A DNA stretch of 64,000 nt from Endothia cerciana (lineage: Eukaryota; Ascomycota; Sordariomycetes; Diaporthales; Cryphonectriaceae): positions 124,001-188,000 of the forward strand of contig JALRMH010000019.1 of assembly GCA_026119935.1 (NCBI GenBank), given 5' to 3'. Position numbers and translations under genes: made by a program. The notes below the pieces were generated by a model, which made no database searches, was not told the origin of the DNA, and saw only the letters and a program-made list of their open reading frames with translations. Below, piece by piece: positions 26,525-36,651 of the stretch (positions within the stretch are counted from its first letter, which is position 1; each line of letters begins with the position of its first letter).

Positions 26525-28446
26525 ATGTCGAATCGACCTATTTTTATGGCGACGCACCCGCGTGCGTGCTCAACCGCTTTCGAAAGGGTACGTGCATATC
26601 ATTACCATGCCACTGGGACGGCCCGCTGTTCAGGGTCCTGCTGGCGAATATACTGCTGTGGTGTATTCCGTGAGGGATGGCAATTCCCAGCCCTGGAATG
26701 GCGTGCTCACCATAGCGCATCTCCAGTCTATCAAAACCCCGGGGGTTTCCCGCCTGTGTCCAGGATCTCACCGCTAACACCTCCCAACCCTCTCCGTTCT
26801 AGGTATTTATGACACGCCGTGACATCCTCACGACCGCTCATGAGCCATTCGGAGATGCTTTTTACTACGGCCCTGAGCGCCTCTCGGAGCGCTTCGCCGA
26901 CGATGAGGAGGCCAGGGTCAAGAGCGGCTTCGCGAAGTCCACCTACAGGACCGTCATGGACCGCCTCGAGAAAGACGGGAGCGAGGTTAGACTTGACCCT
27001 GCCCCCGAGATCCTGCTCCCCATGACATGAGCCTTCTTCCACCCTCGCTAAGGAGTCGTGGACCCCCCCCCCCCCCTCGCTTTGCGGCCGGCCAGGTCGG
27101 CTCAATTCTGCTCCTCTCCTAGCTCCTCGTTGGGATGACGCAAGTGCGCCCATCGCCTCGAAGATCACGGCCAGGGAGGGCGAAATACTGCCGATCGAGG
27201 TCGGCAGCTCGGCTTGATGTCACCGGATCGCCGATCCTTTCAGCCTTTCGAGGCTTGAGATCTGGTGTGACACATCCGTCCGCCTCGATTCGTCGACCTT
27301 GCCCCCTCTTCTGCTTGGAAGGGATTTCACTCCCGGGCGGAACAGGCTCCCAACGCATGGCTCGCAACTTGCACATATCAGCATCTCTGAATGATACGTT
27401 CAAAGGACTTACCAAGGACACAGGGCAAGCGAGTCTTCATCAAGGACATCGCTCACTACCTCCTCCCACCGCATGGGAAGGACGCCCAGCTTGCGCCGTC
27501 CCTCCTCGGCGGTCACCCCCTGACCGACGCCCCGGAGGTCGACAACAACATAGACACAGACAGCCACAGCGGCTCCGTCTCAAATCACACAAATGGTTTC
27601 GTCAACGGCCCCACGAACGGTGACGCGCCCAGCGATGCCACCTCACATACTACCGGCCACGTCAACGGCCCAACGAACGAGGACGAGGAGAACCCTACCG
27701 TGATGCCGACCGATATGCTTCGCGGCTTCCACTGGACCTTCCTCGTCCGCCACCCCCGCCGCTCCATCCCCTCCTACTACCGCTGCACAGTCCCGCCGCT
27801 GGACGCCATCACGGGCTTCCATGACTTCATGCCCTCCGAGGCCGGCTACGAGGAGCTGCGCCAGCTTTTCGACTACCTCCTGTCCCAGAACATCATCGGC
27901 CCCAAGAAGGCTGGCGACAAGATCCCCGTCGACGAGGCTCTGAACGGGTCGGGCTCCGAGACCAGCTCCCTGAACGAGGATGCGCCGCCGCGCGCCGCCA
28001 TCACCGTCATCGACGCCGACGACCTGCTGCAGAACCCGGAGGCCATCCTCAAGGTGTACTGCAAGGAGGTCGGCATCGACTACACGCCCCAGATGCTCGA
28101 GTGGGGCGACGAGGAGAACCAGAAGTACGCAGCGGAGGCGTTCGAGAAGTGGTATGGCTTCCACCATGACGCGATCGACAGCAAGTGCCTGAAGCCCAGG
28201 CCGCATGGACACGTAAGTTGACCTCCGGAACCCCCCCCCCCCGCCCCACCTGGCCAAACAAAACATCGACCGAGCCACGCGGATGCTGACCCGGGTTCGT
28301 TTTTGCAGAAGACGCCCACCGTCGAGGCTGAGAACGCGGAGTGGCGCGAGAAGTTCGGCGAGGAGGCGGCCAAGGTCATCAGGGAGACGGTCGATGCCAA
28401 TACTGCCGACTACGAGTACCTGAAGTCATTCGCCATCAAGGTCTAA
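26525..28446 (+). CDS. Sulfotransferase-like P-loop protein
   Basis: Predicted 390 residues from four exons: 26525-26587, 26803-26985, 27424-28212 and 28309-28446. The start lies in a CACCACCATG context. The N-terminus MSNRPIFMATHPRACSTAFE has the HPRACST turn that replaces a P-loop and binds the phosphosulfate nucleotide in sulfotransferase folds. It continues with REDIL-like and FGDAFYYGPERLSERF segments, then GKRVFIKDIAHYLLPP and FLVRHPRRSIPSYYR, the second nucleotide-binding element. Fungal homologues are usually annotated only as sulfotransferase family or P-loop NTPase; the substrate is unknown. An asparagine-rich insertion with two VNGPTN units lies between these blocks. Introns 1-3 use GTACGT, GTTAGA and GTAAGT donors. 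The second (438 nt, non-consensus donor) is the least certain join, though it gives the expected E-GKRVFIKD junction. Confidence 0.85.
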
Positions 28447-28798
28447 GCGATGGCGATACGAAGCTATGCATTTTTCTTTTTGGGATCATTGGAGGATAAC
28501 TTGCATATGGGAGGTTTCAAATTGCTTTTATTCGATTTGCATGCGCCACCGCACGGCTCTTCATATACAGCATCTTTACAATCGGCCATGATGAAAAAGG
28601 GGATCGACTCCCCCCTGGCCTATAGCGTCAACCTGAAGTATAAATACCACCAACTTGAGTATGCCACATTTTTGGCGCATCTTTGACTTCCAAACTCACT
28701 CACTGCATCTGTGACAAAACGCGGATACTTTGACTTGTTTGTATAGTCAATGCCCTCGTGATGGTTCAGTATCTGACCGGCTGCTTCGTGCCATTCAT
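28447..28798. other. Convergent 3' regions of the sulfotransferase-like and MHR1 genes
   Basis: The 352 bases between two facing stop codons should hold both polyadenylation regions. No other signal is seen. Confidence 0.5.
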
Positions 28799-30076
28799 CT
28801 ACGTTCTCGCATCCTGGCCAGGACCGCCAGTCTTCCCACCCAGCCAGCCGAACCAACCCTTCTTGTCCTCCGACCCGGGCTGCTGCTTCTCCTTGGCCGC
28901 GCCCGCCCTGCCCTCTGCATCCTTGGCGCCGGCGTCTGTGCCGTCCCCAACCTTGTTTCCCCTGCCCGCCTCTGCCGATTTCTCCCCCTCTGGAGCCTCC
29001 TCTCCTTGAGAGAGGATCTCTCTCGTCTGCCACTTCCATACCTTGATGCCATCTGGCAGGCCCACCTCGTGCTCGACGTTCTCGGACCACTTCCGTGCCC
29101 AGTAGAGGTCGGCGTCGTTGGCCCAGTAGATGGTGGCCTTGTGGAGTCGCTTTGGTGATTCTGCTGGTTTGAGCTTTCTTTTCGACACCGTGCTAGGTGC
29201 CGCAGTCCCTGATGGTGCTGCCGGGGAGCTCCCATCCGTGGACGTAGTCGCTGTCGTGGAGGCGTTCATATCGCCTTCCAAAGTTGGCTGGTTGGTCTCG
29301 AGCACAGCTGGTACTGGTGTCGCGGGCTCTTGTGCCGCTTGAGCGTCAACAGTTGCAGTCTCGGCCTCAGCGGCCTCGACAGCATCGACCTCGTTCTCAG
29401 CCATCTTCGCCGCGCCCACGGCAGGTTTCTCCCCCACCGGGAGCGGCTTCGTCGTCCACATCAGGTTTCCCCTTCCGGCACCCGCCAACACAGCCGCTAT
29501 GTCCGCCACGGCGTTCGGCTTCTGGTTGTGAATCATCTCACCCCTACCCCCCCGGCTCAGCTTCTGGAACTCCTTGGCCTGCCATCCCCACTCGAGCTCG
29601 TGGAGCGTCCGGAACTCCCGCAGCTTCTGGAAGACGCTCCGGCCCACGACGCCCTGGCCGCTCCCGAACTTTATCATGCATAGTGGCTGCCAGTAGTCGT
29701 CGCGGATGACGGGTGGCTTCTGTTTCTTGACGGTGAAAGGGATCTGTGAGAGGTACTTTTGGGAATCGCGCTGTCGTAGAAAGGTAGACCGTCAGTCATG
29801 GTACGGTGGTAGCCAAAGGCCCGTTGGAGCCAGTCTCGCGGCTAGGGAGGGTCGGAGACGCACTTCTAATTTCGGCTCGTGAGAATATATGACCATGCCG
29901 TTTTCGACGTGGTTGAACACGTATATGTGCTCTCCATGGCCGTACCCGAATCCCGTCAGGTGGTACTTCTTTTTCCGGAACGTCGTCTTGCTATGGGCCT
30001 GTCTTATGCTGGTTCTGGAGATGCCTATTGATAGGCCGTCGAGTATGCCGACCAACGAGGCCGGGGAGGGATACAT
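28799..30076 (-). CDS. MHR1: Mhr1/mL67 family mitochondrial recombination and ribosomal protein
   Basis: Predicted 394 residues from two minus-strand exons, 30076-29864 and 29770-28799, separated by a 93-nt intron (GTGCGT donor, ACAG acceptor). After a basic N-terminus comes GHGEHIYVFNHVENGMVIYS, the hallmark opening of Mhr1, then QIPFTVKKQKPPVIRDDYW, MIKFGSGQGVVGRSVFQKLR and the terminal IYWANDADLYWARKWSENVEH block. In yeast Mhr1 acts in mitochondrial DNA pairing and is also the large mitoribosomal subunit protein mL67. The middle (about residues 195-285) and the C-terminal tail are low-complexity, Ala/Glu-rich and lineage-specific. The gene is divergent from HSP104. The start at 30076 (GCCATGTAT) is the only in-frame ATG giving a full family N-terminus. 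Confidence 0.85.
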
Positions 30077-30762
30077 GGCGGCCTTTGCTTGTGGGGAAGT
30101 TGGGCGGCGCGCAGTCGAACCTCACCGTCGCGATGCTCTTCGCGATGCGCGAACAAATTTCCATCCGCTGGGCTTGCCTTAGCTAAGCAGCCGCTCCACC
30201 AGTTGGAGCTTGGGCCGGCGGAACCTTTAGGTCCCTGGGTGGCTCTGCCCGCGGCAGGCTCAGGGCCCCTGTTCCCTGCCCAACTGAGCCGACGCTCCAG
30301 CCCGTACCAACCCCGCTCTGTGGCTGGAGCTTTCCAGTGCTTCCCAGCGCGGTGGGAGCCCACCAAATTCGGCGGCGAAGGCCTGGGGGAGCTTGGAAAC
30401 GTCCAGATTTTTCCACCAGGCACTCGCAGCAGCCAGTGACGTCGCGAGTTTCCCAGAATCGTCCCACGACGGCCAACCTCCGCCAGCCTGTGCCAGTTGC
30501 ATCAGGAATCAACTCATCACCTGCATAAGGCTGGTCCAAGAGGTTCTCAACGAGTCTACGGCTCCACAAGGGACTCAGGATAAAACTATCCCGACTCTTG
30601 TGGTTTGCAATGTTCCCCTCTCCCTCTCCAAGAAACAACAACAACAACAACAACAGCACACCACATACCACTACGACACATCCTCTCTTTTTCTTTTACA
30701 CGACAACGTTTAATACCCACGCATTCAGTTTCTACTTGTTTTCCTTCATAAACTAATCCATC
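30077..30762. promoter_or_regulatory. Divergent promoter region of MHR1 and HSP104
   Basis: The 686 bases separate two outward-reading start codons. Two CCCCT motifs of the stress-response-element type lie near 30,267 and 30,613. I could not find a canonical three-unit heat-shock element; the nearest (TTCCCAGAA near 30,450) has the wrong spacing. A CAA microsatellite (30635-30655) sits in the presumed HSP104 5' leader, giving an A/C-rich unstructured leader of the kind often seen in fungal stress genes. A perfect CTTAGCTAAG palindrome lies near 30,178. Confidence 0.45.
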
Positions 30763-33543
30763 ATGAATTCGAAGATGGAATTCACCGACCGGGCCAAAAA
30801 GGCATTGGAGGATGCCATGGCTCTGGCCGAACAATACGCCCACAGCCAACTCCTCCCCGTCCACCTGGCTGTGGCCCTCCTCGACCCTCTCCCAGACCAG
30901 TCCAAGGACCAGCAGAACGGTCCTCAGGGCAACCAACACACCCTCCTACGACAAGTCGTCGAGCGAGCACACGGCGACCCGCAACTCTTCGACCGAGCCC
31001 TCAAAAAGACACTCGTCCGCCTGCCCAGCCAGGATCCAGCGCCAGAGAACGTCTCCATGGCACCGACCTTCAACTCAGTCCTCCGCAAGGCTATGGAGTT
31101 GCAGAAGGTGCAGAAGGATAGTTACATCGCCGTCGACCATCTTATCACGGCCCTTGCCGAGGACGCCGGCATTGCCAACTGTTTCAAGGAGGCCAACATC
31201 CCTAAGCCGAAGCTGGTGCAGGACGCCGTGCAGGCAATCCGTGGAACGAAGCGGGTGGACTCCAAGACAGCCGACACAGAGGAGGAATCCGAGAACCTGG
31301 CCAAGTTCACCGTCGACATGACCGCCATGGCGAGGGAAGGCAAGATTGACCCCGTCATCGGCCGAGAGGAGGAGATCCGGCGGGTCATCCGAATCCTGTC
31401 TCGCCGTACAAAGAACAATCCCGTCCTCATTGGCGAGCCAGGTGTCGGCAAGACAACCGTCGTGGAGGGTCTGGCACAGCGGATCGTCAACGCCGATGTG
31501 CCCGACAACCTGGCCCAGTGTAAACTGCTCTCGCTCGACGTGGGTGCCTTGGTTGCCGGTTCGAAGTACCGCGGCGAGTTCGAGGAGAGGATGAAGGGCG
31601 TGTTGAAGGAGATCGAGGACTCCAAGGACATGATCGTCCTTTTCGTCGACGAAATCCACCTGCTCATGGGTGCCGGCTCTTCCGGCGAGGGTGGTATGGA
31701 CGCAGCCAACTTGCTGAAACCTATGCTCGCCCGAGGCCAACTCCACTGTATCGGTGCCACCACTCTCGCTGAGTACCGCAAGTATATCGAGAAGGATGCC
31801 GCCTTTGAGCGTCGGTTCCAGCAAGTCCTCGTCAAGGAGCCCTCGATTCCTGAAACCGTCTCCATCCTTCGAGGTCTGAAGGAGAAGTACGAGGTTCACC
31901 ACGGTGTCAGCATTGCCGACAGCGCCATCGTCGCTTCTGCCAACCTTGCTGCCCGGTATCTCACTTCTCGACGCCTGCCCGACTCTGCTGTAGATCTCAT
32001 CGACGAGGCTGCAGCAGCTGTCCGCGTCGCCCGGGAGTCGCAGCCAGAAATCATTGACTCTCTGGAGCGGCGCCTACGCCAACTGAAGATTGAGATCCAC
32101 GCCCTGTCACGCGAGAAGGATGACGCGTCTAAGACACGCCTGCAACAAGCCAAGCAGGATGCCGCTAACGTCGAGGATGAGCTACGGCCCCTGCGCGAGA
32201 AATATGAGAGCGAGAGAAAGCGTGGCAAGGACATCCAGGAAGCTAAGATGAAGCTCGATCAACTCAAGGTCAAGATGGAGGACGCCAGCCGGATGGGTGA
32301 CACTGCTCGTGCTGCCGACCTCCAATACTATGCTATTCCTGAACAGGAAGCCAACATCAAGCGATTGGAAAGGGAGAAGGCCGTGGCCGACGCTGCTCTC
32401 CACGCCGACGCTCCCGACAGCGGTGGATCTATGATCACTGACGTCGTCGGACCCGATCAAATCAACGAGATCGTGTCTCGCTGGACCGGCATCCCCGTCA
32501 CCCGTCTCAAGACTTCCGAGAAGGATAAGTTACTGAAGATGGAGAGTGCTCTCGGGAAGGTTGTCGTTGGTCAGAAGGAGGCTGTTCAGGCCGTCTCGAA
32601 CGCCATCCGTCTCCAGCGGTCTGGTCTTAGCAACCCCAACCAACCACCAAGCTTCCTGTTCTGTGGCCCCTCCGGAACAGGTAAGACACTGCTCACCAAG
32701 GCTCTTTCAGAATTTCTCTTCGACGACCCAAAGGCCATGATCAGGTTCGATATGTCCGAGTACCAGGAACGGCACGCGCTCAGTAGAATGATCGGAGCTC
32801 CACCCGGATATGTCGGACACGATGCCGGTGGTCAGCTGACGGAGGCTCTCCGCCGCAAGCCATTCTCGATTCTCCTCTTCGACGAAGTCGAGAAGGCGGC
32901 GAAGGAGATTCTCACCGTCCTGCTCCAACTTATGGACGACGGTCGCATCACTGATGGCCAAGGCCGTGTCGTCGACGCCAAGAACTGCATCGTTGTCATG
33001 ACCTCCAACTTGGGTGCCGAGTACCTCGCTCGCCCCAACGCAAAGGACGGCAGGATCGACCCAACCACGCGGGAGCTGGTCATGAACGCCCTTCGCAACT
33101 ACTTCCTGCCTGAGTTCCTCAACCGTATCAACTCGATCGTCATATTCAATCGTCTCACCAAGAGGGAGATCCGCAAGATCGTCGACGTGCGCATCAGCGA
33201 GATCCAGAAGCGCCTGGCTGACAACGACCGGCACGTCTTCATCTCCGTATCTGATGAAGCCAAAGACTACCTCGGCAACGCCGGTTACTCGCCAGCCTAT
33301 GGTGCTCGTCCGCTCTCGCGCCTCATTGAGAAGGAGATCCTCAACCGTCTTGCGATCCTCATCCTACGGAACAACATCAGGGACGGCGAGTCAGCGCGCG
33401 TCGAGCTGGTCGACGGCAAGATCACCGTCCTATCAAACCACCCGGATTCCGATGTAGAAGATGAGGATATGATGGTGGACGACGAGGAAGATGCTGTGGA
33501 TGAGATCGTCAAAGACGATATGGACGAGGACATCTACGACTGA
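30763..33543 (+). CDS. HSP104: Hsp104/Hsp98 (ClpB-type) AAA+ protein disaggregase
   Basis: An intronless 926-residue protein, the size of fungal Hsp98/Hsp104. It is a cytosolic and nuclear hexameric ATPase that threads aggregated proteins through its pore together with Hsp70/Hsp40, giving thermotolerance. Domains in order: Clp-N (1 to about 150, MEFTDRAKKALEDAMALAEQ); NBD1 with Walker A GEPGVGKT (about 224-231) and Walker B FVDEIH (about 293-298); coiled-coil M domain (about 410-530, LRQLKIEIHALSREKDD); NBD2 with Walker A GPSGTGKT (about 635-642), Walker B LLFDEVEK and the GAPPGYVGHDAGG pore-loop region. The acidic tail ends DEDIYD. All catalytic motifs are intact. The start ATG at 30763 gives MNSKMEFTD, closely matching the Neurospora hsp98 N-terminus as I recall it. 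Confidence 0.98.
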   Translation: MNSKMEFTDRAKKALEDAMALAEQYAHSQLLPVHLAVALLDPLPDQSKDQQNGPQGNQHTLLRQVVERAHGDPQLFDRALKKTLVRLPSQDPAPENVSMAPTFNSVLRKAMELQKVQKDSYIAVDHLITALAEDAGIANCFKEANIPKPKLVQDAVQAIRGTKRVDSKTADTEEESENLAKFTVDMTAMAREGKIDPVIGREEEIRRVIRILSRRTKNNPVLIGEPGVGKTTVVEGLAQRIVNADVPDNLAQCKLLSLDVGALVAGSKYRGEFEERMKGVLKEIEDSKDMIVLFVDEIHLLMGAGSSGEGGMDAANLLKPMLARGQLHCIGATTLAEYRKYIEKDAAFERRFQQVLVKEPSIPETVSILRGLKEKYEVHHGVSIADSAIVASANLAARYLTSRRLPDSAVDLIDEAAAAVRVARESQPEIIDSLERRLRQLKIEIHALSREKDDASKTRLQQAKQDAANVEDELRPLREKYESERKRGKDIQEAKMKLDQLKVKMEDASRMGDTARAADLQYYAIPEQEANIKRLEREKAVADAALHADAPDSGGSMITDVVGPDQINEIVSRWTGIPVTRLKTSEKDKLLKMESALGKVVVGQKEAVQAVSNAIRLQRSGLSNPNQPPSFLFCGPSGTGKTLLTKALSEFLFDDPKAMIRFDMSEYQERHALSRMIGAPPGYVGHDAGGQLTEALRRKPFSILLFDEVEKAAKEILTVLLQLMDDGRITDGQGRVVDAKNCIVVMTSNLGAEYLARPNAKDGRIDPTTRELVMNALRNYFLPEFLNRINSIVIFNRLTKREIRKIVDVRISEIQKRLADNDRHVFISVSDEAKDYLGNAGYSPAYGARPLSRLIEKEILNRLAILILRNNIRDGESARVELVDGKITVLSNHPDSDVEDEDMMVDDEEDAVDEIVKDDMDEDIYD

Positions 33544-34732
33544 GCTGATGTCCTTTCGCTCAACAAAGACTGGGGTGGTGGGCATAAATGATCATGAGCT
33601 ACGAATGTTGTAAAAAGGTCTTCCGATGCGATGTTTCCAAGGTGACACGGTATGGCGTTCAGGTTTACAAGGGTGGCAAAGCCTATGAGAATCTTGGTAG
33701 ATAGTCTTGAAATGACACATTCTTCATATTACATTTGTAGTATCATTGCACCTAGTAACATGTCACCTATGCACTCACCTGCTATAATTCTATCACAGCC
33801 AAGGAGTATGGCAAGGCCTGCTTTCTCAGCTACGTAGTACATCACTTCCGGCTCTACATCAACAATGCTATCGAGGACGGATATCCCCAGGGGCATACAA
33901 AACTATTTCGATAGAGAAAATGGTGGTCAGAGGGGAGGAGCGTAGAGATGGACGGAAGAAAAAGATGTGAAAAAGCAAAACGGCTGCGCAATACATCCTC
34001 GAACCGTAGCACGTGTTCAAACCAACAAAAGACCGACCACAGTCTAAAGCACCCAGGCTAGCTATGAACCTGGACGGCCTTCTCATTCGGATACCTGGAC
34101 GCTAAGTACCTACGTACTAAGATTATTCCGGAACGGGAATATGTATGTACCTGCACATGCTCGTCTGCATGTGGAGCAGCATTGCCACGGCGCTCTTCCA
34201 GTCCAGCCTCAGAAACACTGCTCCTCAATTCAGCAACTAGCAACTCCAACTGTGTATTCGGATTCAGATGGCGAGTCCGCATCCTGTATATACAAGGAGC
34301 TGGCGGTAATGTGTGGTTGATCGACTGCTTGGGGAATAGAGCTGTGCGTCTCGCAATCAGGAGGGGATGGGGCTTGAGTAGGGAGCGTCATTTCTAGGTC
34401 TAGGCTCAACATTCGCCATCACTTTTGAATAGGGCTGAGCAGCCGGGAGGAGGGAGCGGGATGGCCAATTTTGCGGTGTGCTGATGGCAAGGCAACAAAG
34501 AAATCTTGTCCACATTCGGTCCTGAATAGCGACACAAAGCCGAAAGGACTTAAGCAGCGTCGTCGCTCTACGGTGCCTACACTTCCCGCCACGAACCGAC
34601 TGCACTGGCTCTGGTTCGGTTTTGGCCCCCGCGTTCAACTTCACCCCGAAAGATAAAATCCTGGGTCAGGTCCTTCATTGACCGAGCCAGCAGCATATCC
34701 CCTCCATCAGGCCGACCCACCTCCCTCCTCTC
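33544..34732. other. Intergenic region between HSP104 and the UstYa-like gene
   Basis: It holds the HSP104 3' end and the promoter of the UstYa-like gene. Composition is near average with AT-rich patches around 33,600-34,130. No frame above about 95 codons here looks coding. Confidence 0.45.
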
Positions 34733-36083
34733 ATGGACTTGCTGAAAGACAGTGCACGCCGGGCCCTCGCCCGAGTCGGCTTTCGGAACGCCTCCCTGCC
34801 GACGGCCGAGGATTCGAAGGACAGCGAGCGTCTTCTGGCGTCGCCCTCGCCATCGGGAGACTCGGATCTGACCGCGTGCGAGAAGATCCGGGACCCGTGC
34901 GACTGCGCCTGCCACCAGAGGGCTGCGCCGCGGCCGCGGCCGCGGTTGACGAGTGCGAAGATCAATTTGCTTGCGAGCCTGTTCTGGTTGCTCGGCGCGC
35001 TGTTGATTATTTTTGTGCTCAGGGGCAGCAGGGGGACGCTTGCGAACGGGATATTTGGTTGGTGTGAGTTGTGCTTGCACTGGCCACGCCGTGTCTCTCT
35101 GAAGGCACCAGGAGGTGTCAGTTTTGTCTGAGGCCGGGTCAATGCTGATGTTTCCTTGTAGCGCCGGTGGTGGATGATGGTATGGCGGAGTATGTCGAGT
35201 ATACATTCCCCTATTTCGACATCGACCCGGGCCAAGAACTGTGGAACAACAAACCCACATATGAGCAGGACGTGAGGTGGTACGAATCGTACAGTGAGCT
35301 TTGGCCCCGAGGAGGAGACGGCTTGACCTTTTGACGTCTCGGACTGACTTATTTGCATCGAAGACTGGCTTACGCGCGTTCCGACCGAGGACGCCGAGCA
35401 GATGCCCAACGGCACGGTCAAGATCCCTGGCGATGAGGATCACAGCGTGAGTCCATAACTCCGCCGCCCTGCAGAGACCGAGGCCAGGAAAGGGACTGTG
35501 AGCTGACGTAGCTGCGTGCCCCAGCTTGTGTGGCTCGGCGTCTTCCATGAGCTTCACTGCATCAACGTGCTCCGGAAACTGGTCTGGTTCGAATACTACA
35601 GCGTCATGGCGGACCTGGTCGCAGGGCGGAACAACATGAGGAACCACCTGGGTAGGTCCGAGATTGGGGGAAGCGCCACCAGGAGCGCTGCGGACGAGGG
35701 CTGACCATCCTGAACAACCTGACTTAGTCCACTGCGTCGACGCCATCCGCAAGGCTGCCATGTGCCACGCCGACATCACGCCGATCCCCTTCTGGTCGAA
35801 GCCCGAGCTCAAGAACGGCGAGATCACGCCCGTGTTCAAGATCCCGCACACGTGCCGCAACTACGACCTGGTCAGGGACTGGGCGCAGCAGCATAGGGTC
35901 GAGAAGTTTGAGTGCCCCGACGAGGTGACGTGCGGCGCGCTCAACGCCATCACGATGACGGTGCCGCCTGGCGACCCCCAGCCGACGCACTGGCCGGATC
36001 CGAACCCGGCGCCGGCGGACGTGATCACTGAGGACGAGAAGAAGATACTGCGGTGTGATGAGAGTGTGCTCGACTGGTGTTAA
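34733..36083 (+). CDS. UstYa-like (DUF3328) oxidase
   Basis: Predicted 342 residues from five exons: 34733-35063, 35162-35293, 35364-35446, 35525-35651 and 35728-36083. All donors are GTGAG or GTAGG type and all acceptors are YAG or AAG. The N-terminal 76 residues are cytosolic and basic, then a single transmembrane helix at about 77-98 (INLLASLFWLLGALLIIFVL). The lumenal domain carries both family signatures: H190-E-L-H-C194 and H223-L-V-H-C227, the latter followed by VDAIRKAAMCHAD. These HxxHC motifs define the UstYa family, whose members catalyse oxidative cyclisation and related oxidations in ustiloxin-type peptides and other fungal metabolites. Both motifs are complete, so activity is expected. 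The alcohol dehydrogenase gene follows 568 bases downstream on the same strand. No precursor peptide or synthase gene is visible nearby. The substrate is unknown. Confidence 0.92.
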
Positions 36084-36651
36084 GGCCAGATGCCCCTGGG
36101 GTGTGTTAACCCTGTAGATACTTCACCTCTTGGTGCTTCAGGCAGAGCATGGCTCTTCACCTTCGCCATGTGGGTTTGGGTTGCCAGTATGATGTGCCTC
36201 GCGAGTTGAAGAACCTGGGTCGGTCACAGAGTCATAGAGTAAGAGTAAACACGGAACCATTTCTCCCGTGGAATTGAAGTACTGTTCTTCTCTCTAGGTT
36301 TTGGGGTCCTCCTTCCTCTCCCACTGATGCATAGATGAAAGCTGCGTAGACGAACAAAGAAAGACATTTGGCTTACCCTGTGTAAGTTACCCTTTTGGGC
36401 GGCGCGCTTGTTCCCCGCAAAAAAAAGGCCTACGATCAAATGCGAGTCCTTACTAAGTAAGATCTTTCCCGAGGCCCGGCTTTCGGTAAGGTAGGACACG
36501 GGAGGGGCCCCCGACGTAATAAGGGTGGAGATGATGCAGAGATCAAGAAACCTACACCAGAGAGTCCGGGTAAAGCGCGGCCAGTCCATACCGCAGTACT
36601 GCCTGTGAAGGTTGCACGATCTGGGCCCCGGTAACCGCAAGAGCGTGTATA
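36084..36651. other. Intergenic region between UstYa-like and alcohol dehydrogenase genes
   Basis: The 568 bases hold the 3' end of the first gene and the promoter of the second. No conserved element is recognised. Confidence 0.45.

Noticed and set aside
27643..28278. 211-codon minus-strand frame opposite the sulfotransferase-like gene
   Set aside because: It is the antisense of a GC-rich coding exon with high third-position GC.
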